Positions 1 to 6,574 of a stretch of DNA of 14,920 nt are shown piece after piece. Source of the DNA: Clostridiales bacterium (GTDB lineage: Bacteria; Bacillota; Clostridia; Christensenellales; Aristaeellaceae); NCBI GenBank assembly GCA_004556545.1, contig SFGO01000106.1, positions 1 through 14,920 of the forward strand, in the 5' to 3' direction. The notes under the pieces were generated by a model, which worked only from the letters and a program-made list of their open reading frames with translations, was not told where the DNA came from and ran no database searches. Position 1 is the first letter of the stretch. Each line of letters begins with the position of its first letter. The position numbers were made by a program, and so were the translations under genes.

Positions 1-297
1 CGTTCGTGCGCGCTCGTGCTCACTCTTTTCCTCTTTCAAAAAGGGCAAGGCTTTTTCCCTCCGCTGCCTATCGCCGCTCTGCTCCCCCGCAGTCGGCGGT
101 GGGCATACTTACCCCTTGCAGGTTGGGAAGTTCCAATGTGGTTGGGAAATTTTGCGGCGTAGATGAATGGGCTGATTTTCCTTTTCCTAGATGGCGCGGG
201 GCATACTTACCCCTTACGGGTGGAATACTTTGACGTGACTTGGGTATTTTGCAACGCAAAAAGCCAGCGGGATTTCAAATCCACGCTGGCCTTTTTA
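1..297. repeat. Composite repeat module A, copy 1 (cut by window edge)
   Basis: Non-coding DNA that recurs at about 6707-7005. Positions 51-93 match 6762-6804 base for base (43 bases). Inside the module two degenerate units follow each other at a period of 98: both begin with GGGCATACTTACCCCTT (101-117 and 199-215) and end with a TTGGG-ATTTTGC motif (142-159 and 240-256). Unit 1 carries a small stem TTGGGA-AG-TTCCAA (123-136). The module ends in the terminator-like hairpin at 258-298. Short open frames here lack ribosome binding sites and family features. The similarity reaches the left window edge, so the repeat probably continues outside. Confidence 0.75.
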
Positions 298-298
298 G
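258..298 (-). terminator. Intrinsic terminator ending the rimO-recA-dehydrogenase transcript
   Basis: GCCAGCG (263-269) pairs with CGCTGGC (284-290), and GGATT pairs with AATCC inside, leaving one bulged base. The minus strand reads the stem followed by TTTTT (complement of 258-262). The plus strand also has TTTTT after the stem (292-296), so it could act in both directions. The counterpart at 6972-7005 keeps the minus-strand T-run better than the plus-strand one. This favours termination of minus-strand transcripts, about 175 bases past the dehydrogenase stop codon. Confidence 0.7.
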
Positions 299-454
299 CG
301 AGCCATGAGGCCCGTCGCCGAATGGCGGTCTATGCTATGCAACTGGCAGGGAATCACACCAGACCCGCGAGCCGCGAGGCCTGTCGCCGAGCGGCGGTAG
401 CTTCGCAGTCAAGCTGCATGTCCCACGAGCGCCCTGCGCGCCAAAGGCGCGCAG
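298..454. repeat. Composite repeat module B, copy 1
   Basis: Aligns without gaps over 157 bases with 7188-7344, with about 26 differences by eye. It holds two related sub-units 69 bases apart, each a GAGCC-n-GAGGCC motif followed by a CGCC-n4-GGCG hairpin. It ends in the perfect hairpin TGCGCGCC-aaa-GGCGCGCA (435-453). In copy 2 the stem is identical but the loop is tgc. No plausible reading frame is preserved. It forms the 3' untranslated stretch between the dehydrogenase stop codon and the terminator at 258-298. Confidence 0.8.
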
Positions 455-462
455 AGATGGGT

Positions 463-480
463 GCAGGGCATTAGCCCTGC
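463..480 (-). other. Hairpin containing the stop codon of the dehydrogenase gene
   Basis: GCAGGGC (463-469) and GCCCTGC (474-480) form a perfect 7-bp stem whose four-base loop holds the TAA stop codon of the minus-strand gene (471-473). No U-tract follows, so it is not a classic terminator. A comparable stem covers the stop codon at 7352-7372, also next to a module B copy. Confidence 0.65.
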
Positions 481-1328
481 CATTGGTAGAGGGCTTGGGT
501 GCCTTCGTCGCCGTGGCCTTCTTGCTGAAGGGTCTCGTACATCGAGAGGACTTCGGTGAGGATGGGCAGGGATAGATCGCGGGCGGCGCTTTCGTCCCGG
601 GCAATGGCCATGTCCTTGATGAAATGCTTGATGTAGAAGCCGGGAGCCCAGTCCCGGGCCAGCATTTTGGGCCCGTTGTTGGAAAGCTGCCAGCTTCCGG
701 CTGCTCCGGCGGAAATGCAGCGAAGCATGTTTTCCGTGTCCAGCCCGCAGGCCTCGCCGTAGCGAATGGCCTCCGCCACTCCGGCGATCGTGCCCGCAAT
801 GACGATCTGGTTCGCCATCTTCGTGTGCTGGCCGCTGCCGTCTCCGCCGGTGTGGACAATGTTCTTGCCCATCCGCTGAAAGAGGGGCAGACAGGCTTCG
901 TAGTCCGCTGCTTCCCCGCCGACCATAATGGAAAGCGTGGCGTTCCTCGCGCCGCTGTCGCCGCCGGATACGGGCGCGTCCAGCGGATGCAGCCCCTTGT
1001 CCCTCGCGGCGGCGGCGATCCGCTGCCAGAGCGCCGGACTGGTGGTGGTCATGTCAATCACATACGCGCCGGGCCGGGCGTGAGCCAGAATGCCGTTTTC
1101 CGAAAGGTAGACTTCCTCCACATCCTTGGGAAAGCCCACCATGGTGATCACTGCGTCCTGATTTTCCGCGCAGGCTCCCGCGTTTTCCGCCCAGAGCGCG
1201 CCCTCCTGAAGCAGCGCGTCCGCCTTGGAGGCCGTGCGGGTGTAGACCGTCAGCCGGTGCCCTGCGGCCATCAGATGCCGCGCCATGCTTTCGCCCATGA
1301 CGCCAATGCCGATAAATCCGATGTTCAT
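471..1328 (-). CDS. NAD(P)-dependent beta-hydroxyacid dehydrogenase (HIBADH / tartronate semialdehyde reductase family)
   Basis: 285 residues, the usual length for this family of soluble enzymes that reversibly oxidise 3-hydroxy acids such as 3-hydroxyisobutyrate, or reduce tartronate semialdehyde. The N-terminus (residues 4-23) is the Rossmann dinucleotide-binding signature with GxGxMG. DAPVSGG at 117-123 is the substrate-binding motif, and GQHTKMANQ at 166-174 contains the catalytic lysine K170. The all-helical C-terminal half follows. The exact substrate cannot be read from the sequence. The ATG lies three bases after the recA stop, and its ribosome binding site GAGGAG is formed by the last two Glu codons of recA, so translation is probably coupled to recA. 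It is the last gene of the minus-strand operon. Its stop codon sits inside a hairpin. Family assignment is firm; calling it garR or mmsB would be a guess. Confidence 0.9.
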   Translation of the reverse strand: MNIGFIGIGVMGESMARHLMAAGHRLTVYTRTASKADALLQEGALWAENAGACAENQDAVITMVGFPKDVEEVYLSENGILAHARPGAYVIDMTTTSPALWQRIAAAARDKGLHPLDAPVSGGDSGARNATLSIMVGGEAADYEACLPLFQRMGKNIVHTGGDGSGQHTKMANQIVIAGTIAGVAEAIRYGEACGLDTENMLRCISAGAAGSWQLSNNGPKMLARDWAPGFYIKHFIKDMAIARDESAARDLSLPILTEVLSMYETLQQEGHGDEGTQALYQWQG

Positions 1329-1331
1329 CGA

Positions 1332-2483
1332 TTACTCCTCATCCAGCAGCGCCAGATCGGGATCTTCGTCCACGTCCGCGTTGGCCCGTTCTTCGTCGGT
1401 GGGAGCTTCTTCCTTGCCGACACCCTTGCCGGCGGCCAGCGCCTGCTTGGCTTCGTCCCGGATGATCTTGTCGATCTCGGCGGCGATGTCGGGATTGTCC
1501 TTCAGGAACAGGCGGGCGTTTTCGCGGCCCTGACCGATGCGCTGATCCTTGTAGCTGAACCACGCGCCGCTCTTGTGGATGATGTCCCGATCCACGGCCA
1601 TATCCAGCAGCGTGCCTTCGGTGGAAATGCCTTCGCCGTAAATAATGTCAAATTCGGCCACCTTGAAGGGCGGGGCTACCTTATTCTTGACGACCTTTAC
1701 CTTGGTGCGGTTGCCGATGACTTCGGAGCCGTTCTTCAGCTGCTCGCCCCGACGTACATCCAGACGAACGCTGGCGTAGAACTTCAGGGCGCGGCCGCCG
1801 GTGGTGGTCTCCGGGTTGCCGTACATCACGCCCACTTTTTCACGCAGCTGGTTGATGAAAATCGCTACCGCGTTGGTCTTGGCGATCACGCCGGTCAGCT
1901 TGCGCAGGGCTTGGCTCATCAGACGGGCCTGCAGGCCCACAAAGCTGTCGCCCATTTCGCCCTCGATTTCGGCCCGGGGCACCAGCGCGGCCACGGAGTC
2001 GATGACCACCATGTCGATGGCGCCGGAACGCACCAGCGCTTCGCAGATTTCCAACGCCTGCTCGCCGGTGTCCGGCTGAGAGATGTACAGCTCGTCCACG
2101 TTTACGCCCAGCTTCCGGGCATAGACGGGATCCAGCGCGTGCTCCGCGTCAATAAACGCGCATACGCCGCCCATTTTCTGAGCCTCGGCCACGCAGTGCA
2201 GCGCCACAGTGGTTTTACCGCTGCTCTCAGGCCCGTAGATCTCCACCACGCGGCCGCGGGGCAGTCCGCCCACGCCCAGCGCCATATCCAGCTCCAGACA
2301 GCCGGTGGGGATCACCTGCAGGTTCGCGTCCGCCGCCGCGTCGCCGAATTTCATCACCGCGCCCTTGCCGTAGGTCTTGTTCAGCTGGGCCAGCGCGCTT
2401 TCCAGCGCTTTCATTTTCTCTTCCCGAAGATCGTTCTGTTTGCTGGCGATCTCCTTTTTGGCCGTGTCCTTTTTCGGAGCCAT
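1332..2483 (-). CDS. recA: Recombinase RecA
   Basis: 383 residues from the chosen start. ATP-dependent strand-exchange protein that coats single-stranded DNA, drives homologous recombination and triggers LexA self-cleavage in the cytoplasm. Visible features: Walker A GPESSGKT (84-91), Walker B MVVIDS with Asp162, the MAW-type motif near NQLREKVG (from 211) leading into loop L2 GNPETTTGG, and an acidic C-terminal tail ending DEE. An in-frame ATG at 2514-2516 would add 11 residues but has no ribosome binding site. The ATG at 2481-2483 has AAGGGGG eight bases upstream and gives the typical MAPKK-like N-terminus. It follows cinA by 54 bases, the classic Firmicutes pgsA-cinA-recA order. I see no Gram-positive LexA box in the cinA-recA gap, so expression probably comes from the operon promoter. 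rny, which often follows recA in Firmicutes, is replaced by a dehydrogenase. Confidence 0.98.
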   Translation of the reverse strand: MAPKKDTAKKEIASKQNDLREEKMKALESALAQLNKTYGKGAVMKFGDAAADANLQVIPTGCLELDMALGVGGLPRGRVVEIYGPESSGKTTVALHCVAEAQKMGGVCAFIDAEHALDPVYARKLGVNVDELYISQPDTGEQALEICEALVRSGAIDMVVIDSVAALVPRAEIEGEMGDSFVGLQARLMSQALRKLTGVIAKTNAVAIFINQLREKVGVMYGNPETTTGGRALKFYASVRLDVRRGEQLKNGSEVIGNRTKVKVVKNKVAPPFKVAEFDIIYGEGISTEGTLLDMAVDRDIIHKSGAWFSYKDQRIGQGRENARLFLKDNPDIAAEIDKIIRDEAKQALAAGKGVGKEEAPTDEERANADVDEDPDLALLDEE

Positions 2484-2537
2484 GCCCTTTTCCCCCTTGT
2501 ATGTCGATCTGTCCATTTCGAATGTTATTTGTTTCTT

Positions 2538-3020
2538 TTATTTGGATGCCAGAACGTCCAGCGCCAGCCGAAGTGCCGTTTCCACCGTCTGGCGGCGGAC
2601 GCTCTGCCGGTCGCCGTCAAATTGAAAGCGGCGGGCGATGGTTCCCTCCGCCGTGCTCACGCCCAGCCAGACGGTGCCCACGGGATTTTCCGCCGTGCCG
2701 CCGGTAGGCCCGGCAACGCCCGTAGCGCTCAGGGCAACGTCCACCTTCAGCAGTTTCCTTGCCCCATCGGCCATCTGCAGGGCGCAGGCTTCGCTGACCA
2801 CGCCTACGGTGTCGATCACTTCCTGCGATACGCCCAGCACCTCGTGCTTCACCCGCGGGTCATAGCTGACCACGCCGCCCATCAGCACCGCCGACGCGCC
2901 GGACACATCCGCCACCGTGGCGGCAATCAGGCCTGCGGTCAGGCTTTCCGCCGTGCCCAGCGTCATCCCTTTTTCGGTAAATTGCCGGACGACCTGCGGG
3001 GCCAGAGAGGATTCGCTCAT
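2538..3020 (-). CDS. CinA C-terminal-domain protein, nicotinamide-nucleotide amidase (PncC-like)
   Basis: 160 residues, corresponding only to the C-terminal half of full-length CinA (about 410 residues in Bacillus). The family deamidates nicotinamide mononucleotide to nicotinic acid mononucleotide, recycling the NMN made by DNA ligase. TAESLTAG at 23-30 carries the catalytic serine (S26). GGVVSYDPRVKHEVLGV begins at 48, and ATGVAGPTGGT with NPVGTVW lies further on; all are hallmarks of the domain. The N-terminal COG1058/MoaB-like domain is absent, and none of it is visible upstream because pgsA is immediately adjacent. The start overlaps the pgsA stop as ATGA, with GGAGGA upstream, so the two are translationally coupled. 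The neighbourhood (pgsA, recA) is the standard place for cinA, so this is the cinA-position gene in shortened form. Confidence 0.93.
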   Translation of the reverse strand: MSESSLAPQVVRQFTEKGMTLGTAESLTAGLIAATVADVSGASAVLMGGVVSYDPRVKHEVLGVSQEVIDTVGVVSEACALQMADGARKLLKVDVALSATGVAGPTGGTAENPVGTVWLGVSTAEGTIARRFQFDGDRQSVRRQTVETALRLALDVLASK

Positions 3021-3577
3021 TTGGCTTCCTCCTTCAGGCCCAGCGCGGAACGGTTCTTCCAGAAATAATCAATGCCGGACCAGAGGGTCATGGCCACGAC
3101 GACCCAGACCATCAGATTTCCCACCGTGAAGCCGCTGCCGCTGTAGGCGCGGCCGTCCAGCAGGAACAGAATCAGGGTCAGAAGCTGCGTACAGGTCTTG
3201 ATCTTGCCCAGCTTGCCTGCGGCGATCACAATGCCCTGCTGAGAGGCCACCAGCCGCAGGCCGTCCACGGCCAGCTCCCGGAACAGCACCACAATGCAGG
3301 CCCATGCCGGAAATTCGCCCAGACCGCACAGGGCGATCATGGTGCTCAGCACCAGCAGCTTATCCGCCACCGGGTCGATAAACTTCCCGAAGGTGGTGAC
3401 GATATGCTGTCGCCGGGCAATCTGCCCATCCAGAAAATCGGTAAAGGCGGCGATGCAGAAGACGATCAGCGCCGCGATGCGGGCAGTCTGACCGGGCAGG
3501 TACAAAAGCAGCACGCACACCGGCACCAGACAGATGCGCAGGATCGACAGACGGTTGGGAATGTTGAGATTCTTCAT
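3017..3577 (-). CDS. pgsA: CDP-diacylglycerol--glycerol-3-phosphate 3-phosphatidyltransferase
   Basis: 186 residues from the chosen start. Integral membrane enzyme making phosphatidylglycerol phosphate from CDP-diacylglycerol and glycerol 3-phosphate, the committed step to phosphatidylglycerol and cardiolipin. The CDP-alcohol phosphatidyltransferase signature D-x2-DG-x2-AR-x8-G-x3-D-x3-D is complete (Asp47, Asp50, Gly64, Asp68, Asp72). Four or more hydrophobic segments surround it, and the N-terminal NIPNRLSILRI is typical of PgsA. Two in-frame ATGs compete: 3581-3583 (two residues longer, ribosome binding site only 4 bases away) and 3575-3577 (overlaps the rimO TGA as ATGA, with GAGAGG 10 bases upstream). 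I prefer the latter. The ribosome binding site lies within the rimO reading frame, so translation is coupled to rimO, and the 3' end overlaps the next gene by 4 bases. Confidence 0.95.
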   Translation of the reverse strand: MKNLNIPNRLSILRICLVPVCVLLLYLPGQTARIAALIVFCIAAFTDFLDGQIARRQHIVTTFGKFIDPVADKLLVLSTMIALCGLGEFPAWACIVVLFRELAVDGLRLVASQQGIVIAAGKLGKIKTCTQLLTLILFLLDGRAYSGSGFTVGNLMVWVVVAMTLWSGIDYFWKNRSALGLKEEAK

Positions 3578-4902
3578 AAACATCCATCCTCTCTGACGCG
3601 TTCGGCGCGCAGGTCATAGACCTCCGCGCCCGTGATACGGGTGGGGACAAACCGTCCCAGATCCGCCTCGGAAACGCCGGTGAGCTTGATTACGCCGTCG
3701 GTATCCGGCGCTTCCTGCGCGCTGCGGCCCACGCCATGGCCCTTGCCGTCCACGGTCTCCACCAGCACTTTTTCTTCCGTGCCGATCCGCAGTCGGTTCC
3801 GCTCCATCGAAATGGCCTGCTGGGCTGTCATCAGCTCATCCAGCCGCTTCTGCTTGATCTCTTCGGGGATCTGACCGTCCATCCGGGCGGCGGGGGTATC
3901 CTCTTCCGGCGAATAGGGGAAAGCGCCCAGCCGGTCGAACTGAATCTCCCGCACAAAGTCCATCAGACGGGCAAACTGCTCGTCCGTTTCGCCGGGGAAG
4001 CCCACGATGAAGGTGGTGCGCAGGGTGAAGCCCATCTCCCGGGCCCGGTGCAGCAGCTGCCGGGTCTTCTCCGGGTCGCCCCGGCGGTTCATGCGCTTCA
4101 GAAGCAGCGGGTCGGCATGCTGTAGGGGCAGATCCAGATATTTGCAGATGTTGTCATGGCGCGCCATGGCGTTCAGCAGCTCTTCGTCGATCTCGTCCGG
4201 GTAGCAGTAGAGCACCCGCAGCCATTCCACGCCGGGGATCTCCGCCGCGCGCTCCATCAGCTCCGGCAGCTGGGAATGCCCCACCCGGTCGATGCCGAAG
4301 CGGGAGGTATCCTGCGCCACCAGCACATGCTCTCTCACGCCCTTTTCCGCCAGTGTGCGGATCTCGTCCAGCACGTCCTCCATTTCCCGGGAACGGAAGC
4401 CGCCCCGAATCAGCGGAATGGCGCAGTAGGCGCAGCGGTTGTCGCAGCCGTCGGCAATGCGGATATAGGCGGAATACGGCGCGGTGGTCAGCACCCGGCT
4501 TCCGGACAGGATAGTATTATCCCTGCCGCAGAAGCTCTGGCGCTTGCCGTGCAGGGCCTCGTCCAGCGCTTCCGGCAGGCGGGGATACTGGCTGACGCCC
4601 ATCAGCAGGTCGATCTCCGGCATATCGGCCATCAGTTCTTTTTCGTAGCGCTGGGCCAGACAGCCGGTGGCCACCAGCACCTTACACTTGCCGGTACGCT
4701 TGTATTCCGCCATCTGCAGCAGGGTATCGATGCTTTCCTGCTTGGCGGGGTCGATGAAGCCGCAGGTATTGACGATCAGCACCTCTGCCTCTTTTTCGTC
4801 TGCCGTAATGGTATAGCCATGATCCTTCAGGATGGAGAGCATCAGTTCCGTATCCACCCGGTTTTTGCTGCAGCCCAGGGAAATCACGCCGACTGTGGGC
4901 AC
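3574..4902 (-). CDS. rimO: Ribosomal protein S12 methylthiotransferase RimO
   Basis: 442 residues, normal for RimO, a cytoplasmic radical-SAM enzyme that methylthiolates the conserved aspartate of ribosomal protein S12. The N-terminal UPF0004 domain has three cysteines for one 4Fe-4S cluster: C11 (GCSKN), C47 (NTCGF) and C81 (TGCLAQRY). The radical-SAM cluster is C153-x3-C157-x2-C160 (DGCDNRCAYC), followed by the RGGFRSR motif that separates RimO from MiaB (which has GRERSR-like sequence). A TRAM RNA-binding domain fills roughly the last 65 residues. The start is a GTG (4900-4902) with GGAGG eight bases upstream; no in-frame ATG has comparable support. It is the first gene of the operon rimO-pgsA-cinA-recA-dehydrogenase and overlaps pgsA. 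The promoter and a hairpin/U-tract lie directly upstream. Confidence 0.96.
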   Translation of the reverse strand: MPTVGVISLGCSKNRVDTELMLSILKDHGYTITADEKEAEVLIVNTCGFIDPAKQESIDTLLQMAEYKRTGKCKVLVATGCLAQRYEKELMADMPEIDLLMGVSQYPRLPEALDEALHGKRQSFCGRDNTILSGSRVLTTAPYSAYIRIADGCDNRCAYCAIPLIRGGFRSREMEDVLDEIRTLAEKGVREHVLVAQDTSRFGIDRVGHSQLPELMERAAEIPGVEWLRVLYCYPDEIDEELLNAMARHDNICKYLDLPLQHADPLLLKRMNRRGDPEKTRQLLHRAREMGFTLRTTFIVGFPGETDEQFARLMDFVREIQFDRLGAFPYSPEEDTPAARMDGQIPEEIKQKRLDELMTAQQAISMERNRLRIGTEEKVLVETVDGKGHGVGRSAQEAPDTDGVIKLTGVSEADLGRFVPTRITGAEVYDLRAERVREDGCL

Positions 4903-4920
4903 TCAAGTCGCCTCCGAAAT

Positions 4921-4968
4921 AAAAATAGAAAAACAAAAGGCGAAAGAACGGATGCTTGTTCTTTCGCC
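4921..4968 (-). terminator. Intrinsic terminator of the ATPase gene, or attenuator at the 5' end of the rimO mRNA
   Basis: GGCGAAAGAAC (4939-4949) and GTTCTTTCGCC (4958-4968) form a perfect 11-bp stem with an 8-base loop. On the minus strand it is followed by TTTTGTTTTTCTATTTTTA, a textbook terminator tail. It terminates transcripts from the ATPase gene upstream. A good promoter for rimO lies just before the hairpin (4973-5001), so the hairpin would also be the first structure of the rimO transcript. Confidence 0.85.
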
Positions 4969-4972
4969 CTTC

Positions 4973-5001
4973 ATTTTATCATACTTTTCCGGGATTGAAA
5001 A
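4973..5001 (-). promoter_or_regulatory. Predicted sigma-A promoter of the rimO-recA operon
   Basis: Minus strand: -35 TTTTCA (5001-4996), 17-base spacer, -10 TAAAAT (4978-4973). The predicted transcription start near 4967 coincides with the first base pairs of the hairpin at 4939-4968. The -35 element is weak and the -10 is good. No better candidate lies in the 129 bases between the ATPase stop codon and rimO. Confidence 0.5.
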
Positions 5002-5031
5002 CCCTTTTCCCCTTCGGTGTTACAGGGGGCG

Positions 5032-6057
5032 TCAGCCCTTGGAAGGTAACAAAGAAAGCTCCTCCAGAATCCCATCCAGCTTTGTCTGCCATTTCAGGAA
5101 ATCCATACAGTGAATGTAAGGCGCTTCCAGACGGTCGTGAAGCTTCTTGGCGGCGGAAAGCTGCTCGACAGCCCGTTGACAGAGCAGCTCATAGGCGTTT
5201 CGGTCGAAGCTTTCCTCTTCCCGGGCGTTCAGGTCAAAGAGCCGTTCCGGCGGCAGGACGTTCGGGGCGTTTTCAGGCGCGCATCCGAAAAGCAGTCCAT
5301 GCTCCGGCAGGTAGAGCTGCCGCACATGCTCCGGTTCCAGCGGATCCAGCAGTTCCACACGGTCAAGGCCGCGGGAAGCGGCCGCATCGCCCAGCCGTTT
5401 CATCAGGCCGTCCGGATGACAGCCCAACGGGCAGGCGATCTCAAACCGGCGGGTCTCCTTGGGAAAATCCGTGCGCCGGACAAGTCCCGACGGGGTAAAG
5501 GCCTCGCCAAACAGCTGACGGCAGCGTCCCTCGCCGCCGCGCAGGGGAAGAACGTCCGTCCATTCCTTCAGCAGAGTGCGCATGGTGGCGGGCTTTTCCT
5601 CCCCGGCGCAGGCCGCTTTACGCACCTGCGCCGCCGCATTCAGATAATGATAGCACTGCTGAAATCGGGCGGAGATCTGCCGCTGGGTCTGCTGCAATTC
5701 CTCCAGCGAAGCGCGGAGGCCCTTTTCATCCAGAAAATCCCCCAGAGAGATCAGGGTATCCCTTGCGCCGGGGGTCACGGGGTCATACACATGGGGCGAG
5801 GTGCCGTCCATCAGGGCTACGCCTTTTTCCGGCAGGGCCACGCCGTCTAAGCTATCCGGGTCGGAGGAGCAATAGAAATACTCCACCTGAAGCCCCGCGT
5901 TTTCAGCGGCCTTCCCCACGGCCTTCATCAGGCTGCTTTTCCCCACCCCGGGGCCGCCTTTGAGGTAGAACATTCGTTTCTGCTGTTCCTTAGGCAGGAT
6001 ATGGTCAAAGCGTGTACAGAAGCCCTGAGATGTATTACCACCGGCAAAATAGCGCAT
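5032..6057 (-). CDS. P-loop ATPase/nucleotide kinase-like protein with duplicated, half-degenerate domain (PRK06851-like)
   Basis: 341 residues. Resembles the PRK06851-type Clostridia ATPases of unknown function, recognised from GNTSQGF near the N-terminus, the P-loop GGPGVGKS (34-41), YCSSDPDSLDGV (62-73) and DGTSPHVYDP (84-93). After a helical linker (about 110-180) the same architecture repeats at lower similarity: AFTPSGL (186-192) matches GNTSQGF, PLGCHPDGLMKRL (210-222) aligns with GGPGVGKSSLMKA, and LPEHGLLF (250-257) aligns with LPEKGVALM. The Gly-Lys-Ser/Thr of the second P-loop is gone, so only the first half should bind nucleotide. The start ATG has AGGAAGG upstream. It stands alone between a repeat-rich gap and its terminator. 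Biochemical role unknown; family assignment is from memory of the motifs. Confidence 0.82.
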   Translation of the reverse strand: MRYFAGGNTSQGFCTRFDHILPKEQQKRMFYLKGGPGVGKSSLMKAVGKAAENAGLQVEYFYCSSDPDSLDGVALPEKGVALMDGTSPHVYDPVTPGARDTLISLGDFLDEKGLRASLEELQQTQRQISARFQQCYHYLNAAAQVRKAACAGEEKPATMRTLLKEWTDVLPLRGGEGRCRQLFGEAFTPSGLVRRTDFPKETRRFEIACPLGCHPDGLMKRLGDAAASRGLDRVELLDPLEPEHVRQLYLPEHGLLFGCAPENAPNVLPPERLFDLNAREEESFDRNAYELLCQRAVEQLSAAKKLHDRLEAPYIHCMDFLKWQTKLDGILEELSLLPSKG

Positions 6058-6145
6058 GGGCGTTTCCCTTCCTCTCTGGAGCTGAATTTTGGCTCCGTAG
6101 GAAGGATATGCGGGAATGGGCGGGGGCAGAACCCCGGGCGGGGGT

Positions 6146-6161
6146 GCGCCGACTCCGGCGC
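6146..6161. repeat. 16-base palindromic repeat GCGCCGACTCCGGCGC, copy 1
   Basis: Perfect 6-bp stem with loop ACTC. An identical copy lies at 6526-6541, and related GCCGACTCC cores are seen near 6422 and 6622. Both copies are followed within 10-20 bases by a second stem (TAGGGCT-tgc-AGCCCTA at 6167-6183; GGGGC-tgcc-GCCCC at 6551-6564), so the pair behaves as a repeating two-hairpin unit. Confidence 0.7.
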
Positions 6162-6288
6162 GGGAGTAGGGCTTGCAGCCCTATGGGGCGCTCGATTGCT
6201 TCGGTTGGCGATCCGAAGGTTTCCAAAGGGGAACGAAGGGAAGCGGGTATCCAGTGGATACAACCGCCGAAGGCGGTTAGCGACCCGG

Positions 6289-6334
6289 AGTTCAGGCAAA
6301 CAACAAGCGGAAGTTCAGGCAAACAACAAGCGGA
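6289..6334. repeat. Perfect 23-base tandem duplication
   Basis: Positions 6289-6311 and 6312-6334 are identical, each containing TTCAGGCAAACAACAAGCGG. GGCAAACAA in both units (6295-6303 and 6318-6326) has its inverted complement TTGTTTGCC at 6361-6369, so either unit could pair with the downstream arm. Perfect identity suggests a recent slippage or duplication event. Confidence 0.85.
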
Positions 6335-6525
6335 GCGCACGGCAGTGCGAACCGCGCCGATTGTTTGCCCCGAGGAAAGCCCTTTGGTGCGCCCGCAGGC
6401 GCATACACCTGCATTGGTACGCCGACTCCCCGAAGGGGGTGCAGGGGGGCGAGCGGAAAGCCACCCTGCTTGCATGAAGAGAGGCAACTCTGCCGCAAGA
6501 AATTCCCCCTTGGTGGGGGCCTGAC

Positions 6526-6541
6526 GCGCCGACTCCGGCGC
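6526..6541. repeat. 16-base palindromic repeat GCGCCGACTCCGGCGC, copy 2
   Basis: Identical to 6146-6161 and in the same orientation. It follows a CCCCC/GGGGG stem at 6505-6519 and precedes a GGGGC/GCCCC stem at 6551-6564. Confidence 0.7.
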
Positions 6542-6574
6542 GAGTGGATGGGGCTGCCGCCCCGACGGGGGATA

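Noticed and set aside
624..3068. Very long plus-strand open frame (814 codons)
   Set aside because: It is antisense to the dehydrogenase, recA and cinA genes, is rich in His/Arg/Gln in the way of GC-rich shadow frames, and has no recognisable domain or ribosome binding site.
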